Positions 28,989-40,286 of a stretch of DNA of 64,000 nucleotides are shown piece by piece. Both the position numbers and the translations under genes were made by a program. The DNA lies in NCBI RefSeq assembly GCF_030347395.1, contig NZ_CP128170.1, forward strand, positions 1 to 64,000. Direction: 5' to 3'. The stretch's first letter is position 1. Each line of letters begins with the position of its first letter. The notes under the pieces are model-generated. The model saw only the letters and a program-made list of their open reading frames with translations. It searched no databases and was not told the DNA's origin. The DNA is from Microbacterium sp. ET2. GTDB taxonomy: Bacteria > Actinomycetota > Actinomycetes > Actinomycetales > Microbacteriaceae.

Positions 28989-29946
28989 GCGGGCGGAGTG
29001 GACCACCCGCGAGCGCAGCCACCGAGAGCGGGCGGACAGCCTGACGGCGGCCCACCGGGAGCGCGCGCGGCGTGGTGAGAAGCATCCGGTCGAGGACTTC
29101 CTGTTCACCTACTACTCCTACAAGCCCGCGCTCTTGTCGCGATGGCACCCCGGTGCAGGAGTCGAGCTCACCGGAGCCGCGAGCGAGCCCCGCGCAGGCT
29201 GGCGTTGGTATGAGCCTGGAACGCACCCGGGTTCGCTCCGGGTGGACGACGTCGGCTTCCGACGGTCCCGGGCCGGGATCCTCCGCGGGATCCAGGGCCT
29301 CCTGCGCAGCACACAGGAGCGTGCGCCGGTGTTCGGCTGCTTCGGGCTGCATGAGTGGGCCATGCTCTATCGCTCGCCGGAACGGCGCCATGCGCTTGCG
29401 CTGCGCCTCGGACCTCGGGGTACCGACGACGTGGTCGAGGCGCACGAGCTGCGTTGCACTCACTTCGATGCCTTCCGCTTCTTCACCCCCGACGCGGCTC
29501 CTCGAAATCGCACCCCGCTCGAACGCGCGAGTCAGAGCGCGTTCGAGCAACCGGGATGCCTTCACGCGGGGATGGATCTGTACAAGTGGGCGATGAAGGC
29601 AGGCCCGCTGGTGCCGGGCGAGCTGCTGCTGGACTGCTTTGCGCTGGCGCGTGACGTCCGAGCTCTCGACATGGCCGCTTCACCGTACGACCTGAGCGAC
29701 TGGGGTTACGAAGCGGTGGCGATCGAAACGCCGTCGGGCAAGGCGGAGTACGTCGGGCGACAGCGCGACTTCAGCGACAGGGCCCAACGGCTGCGCACTC
29801 GACTGCGAGACGTGTTACGGACAGGAGATCAGGAGACCGGCTCGCACGAAGGGCACGGCGACATGCCCGGGCCCTCAGCGGCCAGCAGCAGTCGTGCTTC
29901 GGCCACGCGTGACGCCGCCTCGCTGAGCCGCTGCTCGGAGAGCTGA
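28978..29946 (+). CDS. 3-methyladenine DNA glycosylase-like protein
   Basis: This 322-residue protein resembles an actinobacterial family usually labelled 3-methyladenine DNA glycosylase, with HPVEDFLFTYYSYKPALLSRWHPG-like sequence near residue 36, FGLHEWAMLY and LHAGMDLYKWA. I do not see a classical helix-hairpin-helix glycosylase motif, so the enzymatic label is weak. Its ATG lies inside the SRAP gene. Its last 118 bp run antisense into the GH3 gene and encode a Ser/Ala-rich tail that is probably not conserved. Confidence 0.7.
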   Translation: MRLERAEWTTRERSHRERADSLTAAHRERARRGEKHPVEDFLFTYYSYKPALLSRWHPGAGVELTGAASEPRAGWRWYEPGTHPGSLRVDDVGFRRSRAGILRGIQGLLRSTQERAPVFGCFGLHEWAMLYRSPERRHALALRLGPRGTDDVVEAHELRCTHFDAFRFFTPDAAPRNRTPLERASQSAFEQPGCLHAGMDLYKWAMKAGPLVPGELLLDCFALARDVRALDMAASPYDLSDWGYEAVAIETPSGKAEYVGRQRDFSDRAQRLRTRLRDVLRTGDQETGSHEGHGDMPGPSAASSSRASATRDAASLSRCSES

Positions 29947-31058
29947 CCGGCCTCGACAGCGGCGACGATGCCGTCGACGACGGCGGGGGCGGTGTCCGCC
30001 GTCGAAGAGACCACCGTCAGCACCATGTCGTTGCCGGCGGCCAGGGCGGTGACGGCGTTCGCGACGGGGTCGAGGTACGCGGGCTCCCCCGACGCCTGGA
30101 GCATGCCGAGATCATCGGTGATCGCGATCCCGTCGAAGCCCAGCTCCTCTCGGGCGATCCGGTGCCACTCCGATGACAGCGAAGCCGGCAGCGGATCGAC
30201 CGCGGTGTAGGACAGATGGCCGAACATCAGCATGTGAGCCCCGGCCTCGATCCCCGCTGCGAACGGGCGGGCGTCGGACGCGGCCCATTCCGTCTTGGGC
30301 ATATCCGTGACCGGGATGGTCGCGTGCGAATCGCCGGGAGCCGCCCCGTGTCCGGGAAAGTGTTTGATCGTCGAAAGGGCAGACCCGGCCTCGCCGGCGA
30401 CAGCCGCGCTCACGCGCTCCGCCGCACCACCGGCATCCGTCCCGAGCGCCCGGCGGAAGATGAACTCCCCCGGTGCCGGCGCGACGTCAGCGACGATCCC
30501 GAAGTTCACGCCGATTCCCACCCGCTGCAGGAGGGCAGCGCGGGCGGCGAAGGCCGCCACGGTGTCGGCGACGGGGGCGTTCTTCAAAGTCGGGGCCGCC
30601 GGCAATGCGTCCCACGGCAGGCGTGACACATCGCCGCCCTCCTGATCGACCGCGATCAACGCCGGAAAGGCCGGATCCACCCTCAACGCGGCGGTCACCT
30701 GTGCGAGGGACGCCTCGTCGGCGGGAATGTTCGCACCCATGAGGATGAAGCCGCCGATGCCGGTCTGCGACATATATGCGCGCAGCGCCGTCGGGTCGGT
30801 TCCCGGCACATGACCCATGACGACGCTCGCCGCCTTTTCGCGAAGCGTCATGGCTTCGACTCGTTCGGTGGCAAGACGTTCCATGGTCTGAGGGGGCGCC
30901 GGTCGAATCGACACGTCGGCGGCGTCTGCGGAGTCGACGGTGGGGCCTCCCCCGGTGTCGTCGCCGTTCGCCGACCCGCCCCCAGCCAGGGTCAGCGCGA
31001 GGCCCAACACGATCGCGGGCAGCACCCGGCTTGTCCGCACTCCCCGTCGACGTGTCAC
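29829..31058 (-). CDS. secreted glycoside hydrolase family 3 protein (beta-N-acetylhexosaminidase-like)
   Basis: This 409-residue GH3 protein has an N-terminal signal peptide (hydrophobic VLPAIVLGLALTLAGG) without a lipobox Cys. The catalytic domain shows AVDQEGGDVSRLPW, the KHFPGHG His motif followed by DSHATIPV, and ITDDLGM with the nucleophile Asp. NagZ-type enzymes remove N-acetylglucosamine from muropeptides; a secreted form would act on the wall or on scavenged sugars. TAGGCT (31070-31065) lies 6 nt before the GTG, so the start is leaderless. Confidence 0.9.
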   Translation of the reverse strand: MTRRRGVRTSRVLPAIVLGLALTLAGGGSANGDDTGGGPTVDSADAADVSIRPAPPQTMERLATERVEAMTLREKAASVVMGHVPGTDPTALRAYMSQTGIGGFILMGANIPADEASLAQVTAALRVDPAFPALIAVDQEGGDVSRLPWDALPAAPTLKNAPVADTVAAFAARAALLQRVGIGVNFGIVADVAPAPGEFIFRRALGTDAGGAAERVSAAVAGEAGSALSTIKHFPGHGAAPGDSHATIPVTDMPKTEWAASDARPFAAGIEAGAHMLMFGHLSYTAVDPLPASLSSEWHRIAREELGFDGIAITDDLGMLQASGEPAYLDPVANAVTALAAGNDMVLTVVSSTADTAPAVVDGIVAAVEAGQLSEQRLSEAASRVAEARLLLAAEGPGMSPCPSCEPVS

Positions 31059-31095
31059 GCCACCAGCCTACGACGGGGTCGCCGCCGCTCGGCGG

Positions 31096-32277
31096 TCACT
31101 CGAGCGGCCCCAGCGGCACCCGCAGCAGCAGGTCGTCGCCCTCCCGCGGGTCCCCCCGCCCGTCGGTGTTGTTCGTCAGCACCCAGAGGCTCCCGTCACC
31201 GGTCGCGACCGCGTCGCGCAGGCGTCCGTATCCGTCGAGTACGACGACGGGTTCGCCCTCGGCCTCGGCGCCCGATACATCGATCGCCCAGAGACGTTCG
31301 CCGCGGAGTCCCGTCATGAACACCGTCTGGCCCACCGCCGCTATCCCGCTCGGGCTCGCCTGCGCCGTGGGCCATACCGCCACCGGATCTACGAACCCCC
31401 CGTCTCCGGCCCGGCCCTCGACTTCGGGCCAGCCGTAGTTGCCGCCCGCGACGATGCGATTCAACTCATCCCAGGTGTTCTGCCCGAATTCGCTCGCCCA
31501 CATCGCACCGTCGCTCGTCCAGGTGATCCCCTGCACGTTCCGGTGCCCGAGCGAATACACCGCCGTGCCGAACGGGTTGCCTGCTGCCGGTTCCCCGTCC
31601 GCCGTGAGGCGGAGGATCTTTCCGCCGAGCTGTGCGGGGTCCTGGGCGGCCTCGACATTCTGGGCGTCACCGGTCGTGACGTACAGCATGCCGTCGGGGC
31701 CGAAGGCGATGCGTCCGCCATTGTGCGTATCGGCTCTCGGAATGCCGGCGAACACCGTCTCCGCCGTGCCGAGCCGCCAGCCATCCGTGGACTCGGTCAG
31801 CGGCATCCGCACGACCCGGTTGTCATCTGCCGCCCCGTGATAGGCGTACAGCCAGCGCCGCTCGTCATCGTCGAGGACGGCGAGACCGTGCAAGCCGGAT
31901 TCGCCGCCGGAGACCACTCCTTCGATCCGCCCGAGCTCACTCACGGCCCCGCCCGCGCTGACCATGCGGATCGTGCCGCTGTCGCGCTCGGATACCGCCA
32001 GCGCACCGTCAGGCAGTGCAGCCACGGCCCACGGCGCGCGGAGTCCGCTCGCAATCGTCTCGACCCCCTCCGCAACCCGCCAACGGCCGGTGGCAGCGGA
32101 CGTTCCGGGCACGGATGGGGACGGTTCTGCGCGGGGCGCGACGGGCTGCACCGTGCGCGGATCGCTCGTCGGCGCACTCACCCCGCCCTCGGCACACCCC
32201 GCTACGCCCAGCGTGAGAGCCATGGCGACCAGGGCGCACACAGCCGGTCGACGGCGAGGGCTGGTTGCCTCAGTCAT
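31096..32277 (-). CDS. PQQ-dependent sugar dehydrogenase-like lipoprotein (GSDH family)
   Basis: This 393-residue lipoprotein begins with a signal peptide and lipobox LGVAGC (Cys near residue 27). A six-bladed beta-propeller of the glucose/sorbosone dehydrogenase family follows: GLRAPWAVAALPDG, SGLHGLAVL, HNGGRIAFGPDGMLYVTTGD, GHRNVQGITW, EFGQNTWDELN and NYGWPEVEG. Oxidation of aldoses at the cell surface is the family role; the substrate and cofactor use here are unknown. The ATG at 32277 is preferred to an in-frame ATG 9 codons upstream because it gives a normal signal peptide. Confidence 0.9.
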   Translation of the reverse strand: MTEATSPRRRPAVCALVAMALTLGVAGCAEGGVSAPTSDPRTVQPVAPRAEPSPSVPGTSAATGRWRVAEGVETIASGLRAPWAVAALPDGALAVSERDSGTIRMVSAGGAVSELGRIEGVVSGGESGLHGLAVLDDDERRWLYAYHGAADDNRVVRMPLTESTDGWRLGTAETVFAGIPRADTHNGGRIAFGPDGMLYVTTGDAQNVEAAQDPAQLGGKILRLTADGEPAAGNPFGTAVYSLGHRNVQGITWTSDGAMWASEFGQNTWDELNRIVAGGNYGWPEVEGRAGDGGFVDPVAVWPTAQASPSGIAAVGQTVFMTGLRGERLWAIDVSGAEAEGEPVVVLDGYGRLRDAVATGDGSLWVLTNNTDGRGDPREGDDLLLRVPLGPLE

Positions 32278-32336
32278 GTGCAGGCCCCGGTGATCTGCAG
32301 GCATCGGTTATCCGAGAACATCGGGCGCTCTCCGTC

Positions 32337-32510
32337 CTAACCGCCGCCGATTCCGCCGGACCCTCCGTCACGGCGCTGGTCGATCGGAGATGCCTGGATG
32401 ACACCCGGGTCACTGCCGCCGGGTCGTGAACGCCGGGTCTCATAGGTCTCCGGCTCAGGCCGAAGCGCGCGGACGAGTCGCTGCCACAGAGATCGCTCCG
32501 CCGCCGTCAT
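32337..32510 (-). CDS. small hypothetical protein, 57 residues
   Basis: I do not recognise this gene. It begins MTAAERSLWQRLVRALRPEP and ends in a GGSGGIGGG tail. GGAG lies 8 nt upstream of the ATG, and a TAGACT -10-like hexamer (minus strand, 32559-32554) lies about 44 bp upstream, so it looks expressed. No membrane segment or known motif is seen. It lies 59 bp upstream of the sugar dehydrogenase on the same strand. Confidence 0.6.
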   Translation of the reverse strand: MTAAERSLWQRLVRALRPEPETYETRRSRPGGSDPGVIQASPIDQRRDGGSGGIGGG

Positions 32511-32632
32511 CACCGCTCCGTTCGTCACCCACCGGAAACTCCGTCCGCTCCGCAGTCTAGGCGGCTCCTGCGCGTCGTGGCCGGTCCGGAGCAGGGGAAC
32601 GCGGTAGCGTCGAAGGGGCGAGAGGGGGCCGG

Positions 32633-32845
32633 ATGGGCGAGCGGAGACAGCGCACGAAGTCGACGGTGCGAGTGCCGCGGCATGGGTACGCATTCGTGAC
32701 GGTCACTGCTCGTGATGCGAACGGATTCGTCCACCACTTCGACGAGATCGAGACGCCGTTGGCCTCACTGCGCGAGGCGGTCGCGGTCATGCAACTGCAG
32801 TCGACGGCCACCGAGGCCGCTCACGACGCCGTACGCGGCGCCTGA
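32633..32845 (+). CDS. small hypothetical protein, 70 residues
   Basis: This is an unrecognised small protein with a basic N-terminus (MGERRQRTKSTVRVPRHG) and an acidic/amphipathic remainder. GAGAGGGGG lies 7 nt before the ATG, and TAGCGT (32605-32610) is a plausible -10 element. It is divergent from the 57-residue gene and overlaps the end of the convergent epimerase gene by 25 bp. Confidence 0.55.
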   Translation: MGERRQRTKSTVRVPRHGYAFVTVTARDANGFVHHFDEIETPLASLREAVAVMQLQSTATEAAHDAVRGA

Positions 32846-33813
32846 TCATCCCGCGCGACGATCCCGTTAACGGCTTCGCCGAGGTCGGGATGTGAGAACT
32901 CGAACCCCGCGTCGGTGAGAACGCCGGGGAGCACCCAGCGGCTCTTCAGGATGAGTTCGGGCTCGGTCCTGAGCAGCCACATGGCGGGCTCCAGCATCCA
33001 CCGCCAGGACGGAAGCCCCACCGGCATGCCGACAGTGCGTCGGAGGGTGCGCATGAGTTCGGCGTTGTCGCTCGGATGCGGACTGGACAGATTCACCGGA
33101 CCCTCGAGATCGTCACGATCGATGAGGAAGCGGATGGCCCGGATGACATCGTCGAGATGGATCCAGCTGAACTTCTGTCGGCCTCGCGTGCGATGGACGG
33201 GCGGCCCGACGTCAGGCCCAGACGGGTCGCTGCCGATCCCGCGATATCGGCGGTGAGGGAACCATGGGCCGTCGTGCTGCGGGCCGCCGAGTCCGAGGCG
33301 AGCGAGGGTGAGCAGCAGCTTCGTCGCGGGCCCGTCGCCGAGCACGATGGCCATGCGCAGGGCCACACGGCGAGTCCCGGGGAGATCGCCCGCGAAGAAC
33401 TCCTGCTCCCAGTTCCGGGCGACGTCGACGGAGAATCCCTCGCCGATACTGCCGTCTTCGGTGTGCGGCCGATCCATCGCGTGGGCGTAGATCGTCGCGG
33501 TCGAAGAGTTGATCCACACCCGGGGCGGGCGTGCCGCTGCGGCGATCGCGGTGCGCAGCGCCGCGGTCGTCTGCACGCGAGAGCTCAGGATCTCGTCGCG
33601 ATTGGGGTCGGTGTACCGGCAGTTGACGCTCTTACCGGCGAAGTTCACGACGACGTCGGCGCCTTCCACCACCTCGGCGATACGAGCGGGGTCATGCCAG
33701 GAGACCGCTTCGCGCCGGCCGATACGGACGACGTCGTAGCCGTCAGCCACGAGAGCCTCACACATGGCGGCACCGATGAAGCCACTCGCGCCGGCCACCA
33801 CTGCCCGAGGCAT
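32821..33813 (-). CDS. TIGR01777 family NAD-dependent epimerase/dehydratase
   Basis: This 330-residue extended short-chain dehydrogenase has the Rossmann motif AGASGFIG (7-14). Its pattern is that of the TIGR01777/YfcH family: VVNFAGKSVNCRYT, RDEILSSRVQTT, FSWIHLDDVIRAIRFL, VNLSSPHPSDN and KSRWVLPGVL. The substrate is unknown. The ATG at 33813 has GGGAGAA 3 nt upstream. It is convergent with the 70-residue gene and lies just downstream of the tRNA-Ala terminator. Confidence 0.9.
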   Translation of the reverse strand: MPRAVVAGASGFIGAAMCEALVADGYDVVRIGRREAVSWHDPARIAEVVEGADVVVNFAGKSVNCRYTDPNRDEILSSRVQTTAALRTAIAAAARPPRVWINSSTATIYAHAMDRPHTEDGSIGEGFSVDVARNWEQEFFAGDLPGTRRVALRMAIVLGDGPATKLLLTLARLGLGGPQHDGPWFPHRRYRGIGSDPSGPDVGPPVHRTRGRQKFSWIHLDDVIRAIRFLIDRDDLEGPVNLSSPHPSDNAELMRTLRRTVGMPVGLPSWRWMLEPAMWLLRTEPELILKSRWVLPGVLTDAGFEFSHPDLGEAVNGIVARDDQAPRTAS

Positions 33814-33855
33814 CCGTTCTCCCCTCGACGGTCTCGCAGGCGCCGATGTACGACG

Positions 33856-33879
33856 AAGCCCCCGATCTCTCGGGGGCTT
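33856..33879 (-). terminator. terminator downstream of tRNA-Ala
   Basis: AAGCCCCCGA and TCGGGGGCTT form a perfect 10-bp stem with a 4-nt loop, 6 bp after the tRNA 3' end. Confidence 0.85.
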
Positions 33880-33885
33880 TCTCGG

Positions 33886-33958
33886 TGGACCTGAGGGGAC
33901 TCGAACCCCTGACCCCCTGCATGCCATGCAGGTGCGCTACCAGCTGCGCCACAGGCCC
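33886..33958 (-). tRNA. tRNA-Ala (anticodon GGC)
   Basis: The 73-nt cloverleaf has acceptor strands GGGCCTG and CAGGTCC with the G3:U70 wobble that identifies tRNA-Ala. The D-arm is GCGC-loop-GCGC. The anticodon stem CCTGC/GCAGG encloses the loop ATGGCAT, anticodon GGC, for GCC codons. The T-arm CAGGGGTTCGAGTCCCCT is normal. The 3' CCA is not encoded. It lies 42 bp downstream of rsfS on the same strand. Confidence 0.96.
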
Positions 33959-34000
33959 CGATGTCGCCTCACGAGGCAACCCCACAAGATTACTACATCG

Positions 34001-34405
34001 TCAGGCGTGCCTCGAACCACGGGCGGGATCAGACTCGCCCGCGTGCGCGGGGAGCTCGATCGGGACGACGGGGCAGTCCTTCCACAGCCGCTCGAGACCA
34101 TAGAAGATCCGCTCCTCCTCGTGGAAGACGTGGACCACCAGGTCGCCGAAGTCCAGCAGCACCCAGCGTGCCTCCTGGCGGCCCTCGCGGCGAAGCCGCT
34201 TATGCCCCGCCTCGAGCAGCCTCTGCTCGACCTCGTCGGCGATGGCGGCGACGTTGCGCTCGCTGCGTCCCGTCGCGAGGAGGAAGATGTCGACCAGAGG
34301 GAGCGGCTCCGAGACGTCGAGAGCGACCAGGTCTTCAGCGCCCTTCGCGTCCGCCGCAGCAGCGGCGATCTGCAGCATCTCCCGGGAGTTCTCCGAGGCC
34401 GTCAT
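34001..34405 (-). CDS. rsfS: ribosome silencing factor RsfS
   Basis: RsfS binds ribosomal protein L14 and blocks subunit joining when nutrients are low. The 134 residues include DLVALDVSEPLPLVDIFLLA, the SERNVAAIADEVEQRL segment, and DFGDLVVHVFHEEER before FYGLERLWKDCP. The ATG overlaps the stop of the upstream membrane-protein gene (ATGA, 34402-34405), placing nadD, that gene and rsfS in one operon. Confidence 0.95.
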   Translation of the reverse strand: MTASENSREMLQIAAAAADAKGAEDLVALDVSEPLPLVDIFLLATGRSERNVAAIADEVEQRLLEAGHKRLRREGRQEARWVLLDFGDLVVHVFHEEERIFYGLERLWKDCPVVPIELPAHAGESDPARGSRHA

Positions 34406-35361
34406 GCGAACACCCCACTCACGAAGGCGAGGATGAGGACCGCGGCGAGCGCGAGGGCGAGGGCACCGGCGGTGATGGCCAGGGCGATCATGAGGCGGCT
34501 GCCCTTCTCGGGAGCCGGAGGCTGGATGATCTCGCCGGGCAGCTTCACGGTGCTGATCGCTGCGCTCGCGGCGATCGGTGTGGGGGATGAATGCGCGGGG
34601 AGCTCGCCGTCGACGAGCACGGCGTCGACGTCCTTGCCGTCGGCGGTTCCCCGTGCGTGGCCGGTGGATCCGAGGCCGTCGGGGAGGTTGAGCATCCCCG
34701 TGATGATGACCTCGCCGGTCGCGTTCACCGGTGCCATGATCTGGGGAGAGGGCGTCTGGGAGACGATCAATGCGTGCGGCGTGCTCGAGGTGGAGGCCGG
34801 TGCCCTGGTGAGGAGTTGATCGAACGAGGGCGGGAGATCGACCTGCACGGCCTCGGCTTCGAGGAGTTCGGCGCCGAGCTTCGGGCTGACCGTGGCACGT
34901 TCGGCGGCGCCGGCGTCGGCTGTCCGGGGCTCTCGGGCAGGGGCGGAGCGGTCGTCGTGCGAAACCGGTACGGACATCGCCTCCTCGACCGGGGCGACCA
35001 CCTCGGACGTCGCCGGGCGCGGCGTCGCCTCGAGAAGATCGGGCGTGATCACGGGTACCGACGCGGTGCGGATCCGCTCCTGCTGCCGTGCCTGTCGGCG
35101 TGTGAGAGGCGAGACGCCGAGATCGACGGCCGAGTCGGCAACGGGTCGGGCGCCGATCACGGCGGGTTCCGCGGCCCGCGCCAGGGGGGCGGGGGCGGCG
35201 TCGACCTTCTCGGTCGCTGTCTCCGTCTGCGCCGCAGCGTCCACGGCGTCCTCACGTGCCGACTCGATCGCTTCCTGGCTGACGACCGGAGTCGCACCGG
35301 TGTTGCGGATCTCGCGCAGTTGCTTGCGGGTCAGCGGGGGGTTCGCTGGATTCTCCGTCAT
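34402..35361 (-). CDS. uncharacterised membrane-anchored protein between nadD and rsfS
   Basis: I do not recognise a named family. The 319 residues have two similar short basic motifs, [17 protein letters not shown] (near residue 9) and [19 protein letters not shown] (near residue 90). A long acidic/Ala-rich, probably disordered region follows, and a single C-terminal membrane helix ([26 protein letters not shown]). The topology suggests a cytoplasmic protein tethered by its tail. It overlaps nadD and rsfS by ATGA junctions at both ends, so it is made together with them. Confidence 0.75.
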   Translation of the reverse strand: MTENPANPPLTRKQLREIRNTGATPVVSQEAIESAREDAVDAAAQTETATEKVDAAPAPLARAAEPAVIGARPVADSAVDLGVSPLTRRQARQQERIRTASVPVITPDLLEATPRPATSEVVAPVEEAMSVPVSHDDRSAPAREPRTADAGAAERATVSPKLGAELLEAEAVQVDLPPSFDQLLTRAPASTSSTPHALIVSQTPSPQIMAPVNATGEVIITGMLNLPDGLGSTGHARGTADGKDVDAVLVDGELPAHSSPTPIAASAAISTVKLPGEIIQPPAPEKGSRLMIALAITAGALALALAAVLILAFVSGVFA

Positions 35362-35954
35362 TCCTTGCTCCGGTAGAGGTGATGCTTGGCAATGTATTGC
35401 ACGACGCCGTCCGGCACGAGGTACCACACCGGGTGGCCTCGGCGAACGCGTTCTCGGCAATCCGTCGACGAGATGGCGAGCGCGGGGATCTGCAGCTGAC
35501 TCACGTCCTCGGTCGGCAGACCCTCGGTGTCCAGGACATGACCGGGGCGAGAGACGGCGACGAAGTGGGCGAGATCCCACAACTCATCATGGTCCCTCCA
35601 ACTGAGAATTTGCGCTATGGCATCGGCTCCGGTGATGAAGAACAGCTCGGCGTCGGGACGCTGGTGCTTCAGATCGCGGAGCGTGTCGATCGTGTAGGTG
35701 GGACCGGAGCGATTGATGTCCACCCGGCTCACCGTGAACTGGGGATTGGACGCGGTGGCGATCACCGTCATCAGGTAGCGGTGCTCGCTGTCGCTGACGC
35801 GGGTCTTCTGCCAGGGATTTCCGGTCGGTACGAAGACGACCTCATCGAGATCGAATGACTGCGCCACTTCGCTGGCTGCGACGAGATGGCCGTGGTGGAT
35901 GGGATCGAATGTCCCACCCATCACCCCGATCCTCGGGGGACGCGCCGAACTCAT
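35358..35954 (-). CDS. nadD: nicotinate-nucleotide adenylyltransferase
   Basis: NadD adenylates nicotinate mononucleotide in NAD synthesis. The 198-residue nucleotidyltransferase has [15 protein letters not shown] (9-23, containing the HxGH-type motif), [17 protein letters not shown] and [13 protein letters not shown] (the ISSTxIR-like signature, with Cys in place of Ile). It overlaps the downstream membrane-protein gene by 4 bp and follows the 75-residue membrane protein by 9 bp. Confidence 0.95.
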   Translation of the reverse strand: MSSARPPRIGVMGGTFDPIHHGHLVAASEVAQSFDLDEVVFVPTGNPWQKTRVSDSEHRYLMTVIATASNPQFTVSRVDINRSGPTYTIDTLRDLKHQRPDAELFFITGADAIAQILSWRDHDELWDLAHFVAVSRPGHVLDTEGLPTEDVSQLQIPALAISSTDCRERVRRGHPVWYLVPDGVVQYIAKHHLYRSKE

Positions 35955-35963
35955 GCGCTCGGC

Positions 35964-36191
35964 CTAGTGGCCGTGCCCCGCCTTCACGATGTCGTTGGCG
36001 TGCGCCTGGGAGTATGCCTCGGCCTTGGGAGCGTGACGGTTGGCCACGTTGCGGTACGAAGCGGTGACAAGGGCGAGAGCTGCGAAGACGACGATGGCGA
36101 CGATGCCGTACCACACCGTCTCCAGCGCCACGTTCCCGTGGGACTCGGCCTCTTCGGCGGCGAGGCTGACTAGCGTCGCGAAGGTCGTCAT
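35964..36191 (-). CDS. small membrane protein, 75 residues
   Basis: A single hydrophobic helix (about residues 25-45, TVWYGIVAIVVFAALALVTA) is preceded by an acidic segment and followed by a basic, His-rich tail ending KAGHGH. I do not recognise a family. CGGAG lies upstream of the ATG, and a TAGACT -10-like hexamer (36234-36229) follows the proA stop. This suggests a promoter that also serves nadD and rsfS. Confidence 0.7.
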   Translation of the reverse strand: MTTFATLVSLAAEEAESHGNVALETVWYGIVAIVVFAALALVTASYRNVANRHAPKAEAYSQAHANDIVKAGHGH

Positions 36192-36239
36192 TCGGGCTCC
36201 GTTCGTTTTCCCGGGTGCAGGCGCTCCCAGTCTAGGCGG

Positions 36240-37556
36240 TCAGCCGCGCACCTGCCCGGCACCCCGCGCGATCCACTTCGCGCTGGTGAGCTCGGCCAGA
36301 CCCATCGGGCCGCGGGCGTGGAGCTTCTGGGTGGAGATGCCGACTTCGGCCCCGAAGCCGAACTCGCCGCCGTCGGTGAATCGCGTCGAGGCGTTGACCA
36401 TCACCACCGCGGAATCGACTTCCGCGACGAATCGTTCGGCGCTGCCGTCGTTCATCGTGATGATCGATTCGGTGTGCTGAGTGGAGTAGCGGCGGATGTG
36501 ATCCAGGGCCTGATCCAGATCATCGACGACGCGCATCGCGACATCGAGGCTGAGGTACTCCGCCGCCCAATCCGCGTCGGTCGCCGGGACGCCCTGGCCT
36601 GCCAACTCCAGCACATCCTCATCCCCGTGGACGGTGACGCCACGGGAGACGAGGGCATCGACCACCGCGGGAACGAGCCGTCCCGCGGCCGCGCGATGGA
36701 CCAGCACCGTCTCGACGGCGTTGCAGACGCTGGGTCGCTGCACTTTGGCGTTGACGACGATGTCGCGCGCCCAGTCGAGGGGGGCCGTCTCATCGAGGAC
36801 GATGTGAACGACACCCGCACCGGTCTCGATCACCGGGACGGTGGACTCCGTCACCACGGTGTGGATGAGATCCGCGCTGCCCCGGGGCACGAGGACGTCG
36901 ATCAGACCTCGCGCCGTCATGAGCGCACGAGCGCCATCGCGTCCGAAGGGGTCGACCGTTTGAATCGCCTCGGGATCGATGCCTTCGCCGGTGAGAGCCC
37001 GGCGCATCACCGAAACGATCGTGGCGTTGCTCGACAGCGCAGCACTTCCCCCGCGGAGGACCACGGCGTTACCGGAACGCAATGCCAGCGCGGTGATGTC
37101 GACGGTGACGTTCGGCCGTGCCTCGTAGATGACCCCCACCACACCGAAGGGCACCGACACCTTGGTCAGTGCCACGCCATTGGGCAGTGTCCGTCGATCG
37201 AGGACACGTCCGACGGGGTCGGGGAGGGCGCTGATCTCGCGCACCGCTTCGGCAAGGACCGCCACACGCGCCTCATCCAGCGAAAGACGGTCCTGCAGCG
37301 CTTCCGACAGACCGGTCTCACGTCCGCGCCGGAGATCGTCCGCGTTCGCGGCGATGATCTCGTCGGCGGCGCCCTCGATCGCGTCCGCGATCGCGCGGAG
37401 CGCGTCCCGCTTCTGCGTGTCGGTCAGAAGACCGATGGAGCGGGCGGCATCCTTGGCTTTCCGCATGCGGGATGCGGCGTTGTCATCGGTGAGGCCGTTG
37501 TCGGCTGCGTCGGGAGCCATGGGGGCGGAAGCCTGTGCGGCGGAGAGCGTCGACAT
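36240..37556 (-). CDS. proA: glutamate-5-semialdehyde dehydrogenase (gamma-glutamyl phosphate reductase)
   Basis: ProA reduces gamma-glutamyl phosphate with NADPH in proline synthesis. The 438-residue aldehyde-dehydrogenase-fold enzyme shows PFGVVGVIYEARPNVT, LRSGNAVVLRGGSAA, the catalytic Cys in QRPSVCNAVET, and ASTRFTDGGEFGFGAEVGIS. The ATG at 37556 (MSTLSAAQ) is preferred to an ATG 13 codons upstream. It follows proB by 35 bp. Confidence 0.96.
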   Translation of the reverse strand: MSTLSAAQASAPMAPDAADNGLTDDNAASRMRKAKDAARSIGLLTDTQKRDALRAIADAIEGAADEIIAANADDLRRGRETGLSEALQDRLSLDEARVAVLAEAVREISALPDPVGRVLDRRTLPNGVALTKVSVPFGVVGVIYEARPNVTVDITALALRSGNAVVLRGGSAALSSNATIVSVMRRALTGEGIDPEAIQTVDPFGRDGARALMTARGLIDVLVPRGSADLIHTVVTESTVPVIETGAGVVHIVLDETAPLDWARDIVVNAKVQRPSVCNAVETVLVHRAAAGRLVPAVVDALVSRGVTVHGDEDVLELAGQGVPATDADWAAEYLSLDVAMRVVDDLDQALDHIRRYSTQHTESIITMNDGSAERFVAEVDSAVVMVNASTRFTDGGEFGFGAEVGISTQKLHARGPMGLAELTSAKWIARGAGQVRG

Positions 37557-37591
37557 GCCTCCAGGGTACCGAGCCGGCCCGTGCGCGTCGG

Positions 37592-40268
<2,677 letters not shown>

Positions 40269-40286
40269 CTCTACGTCTCCCTGGGC

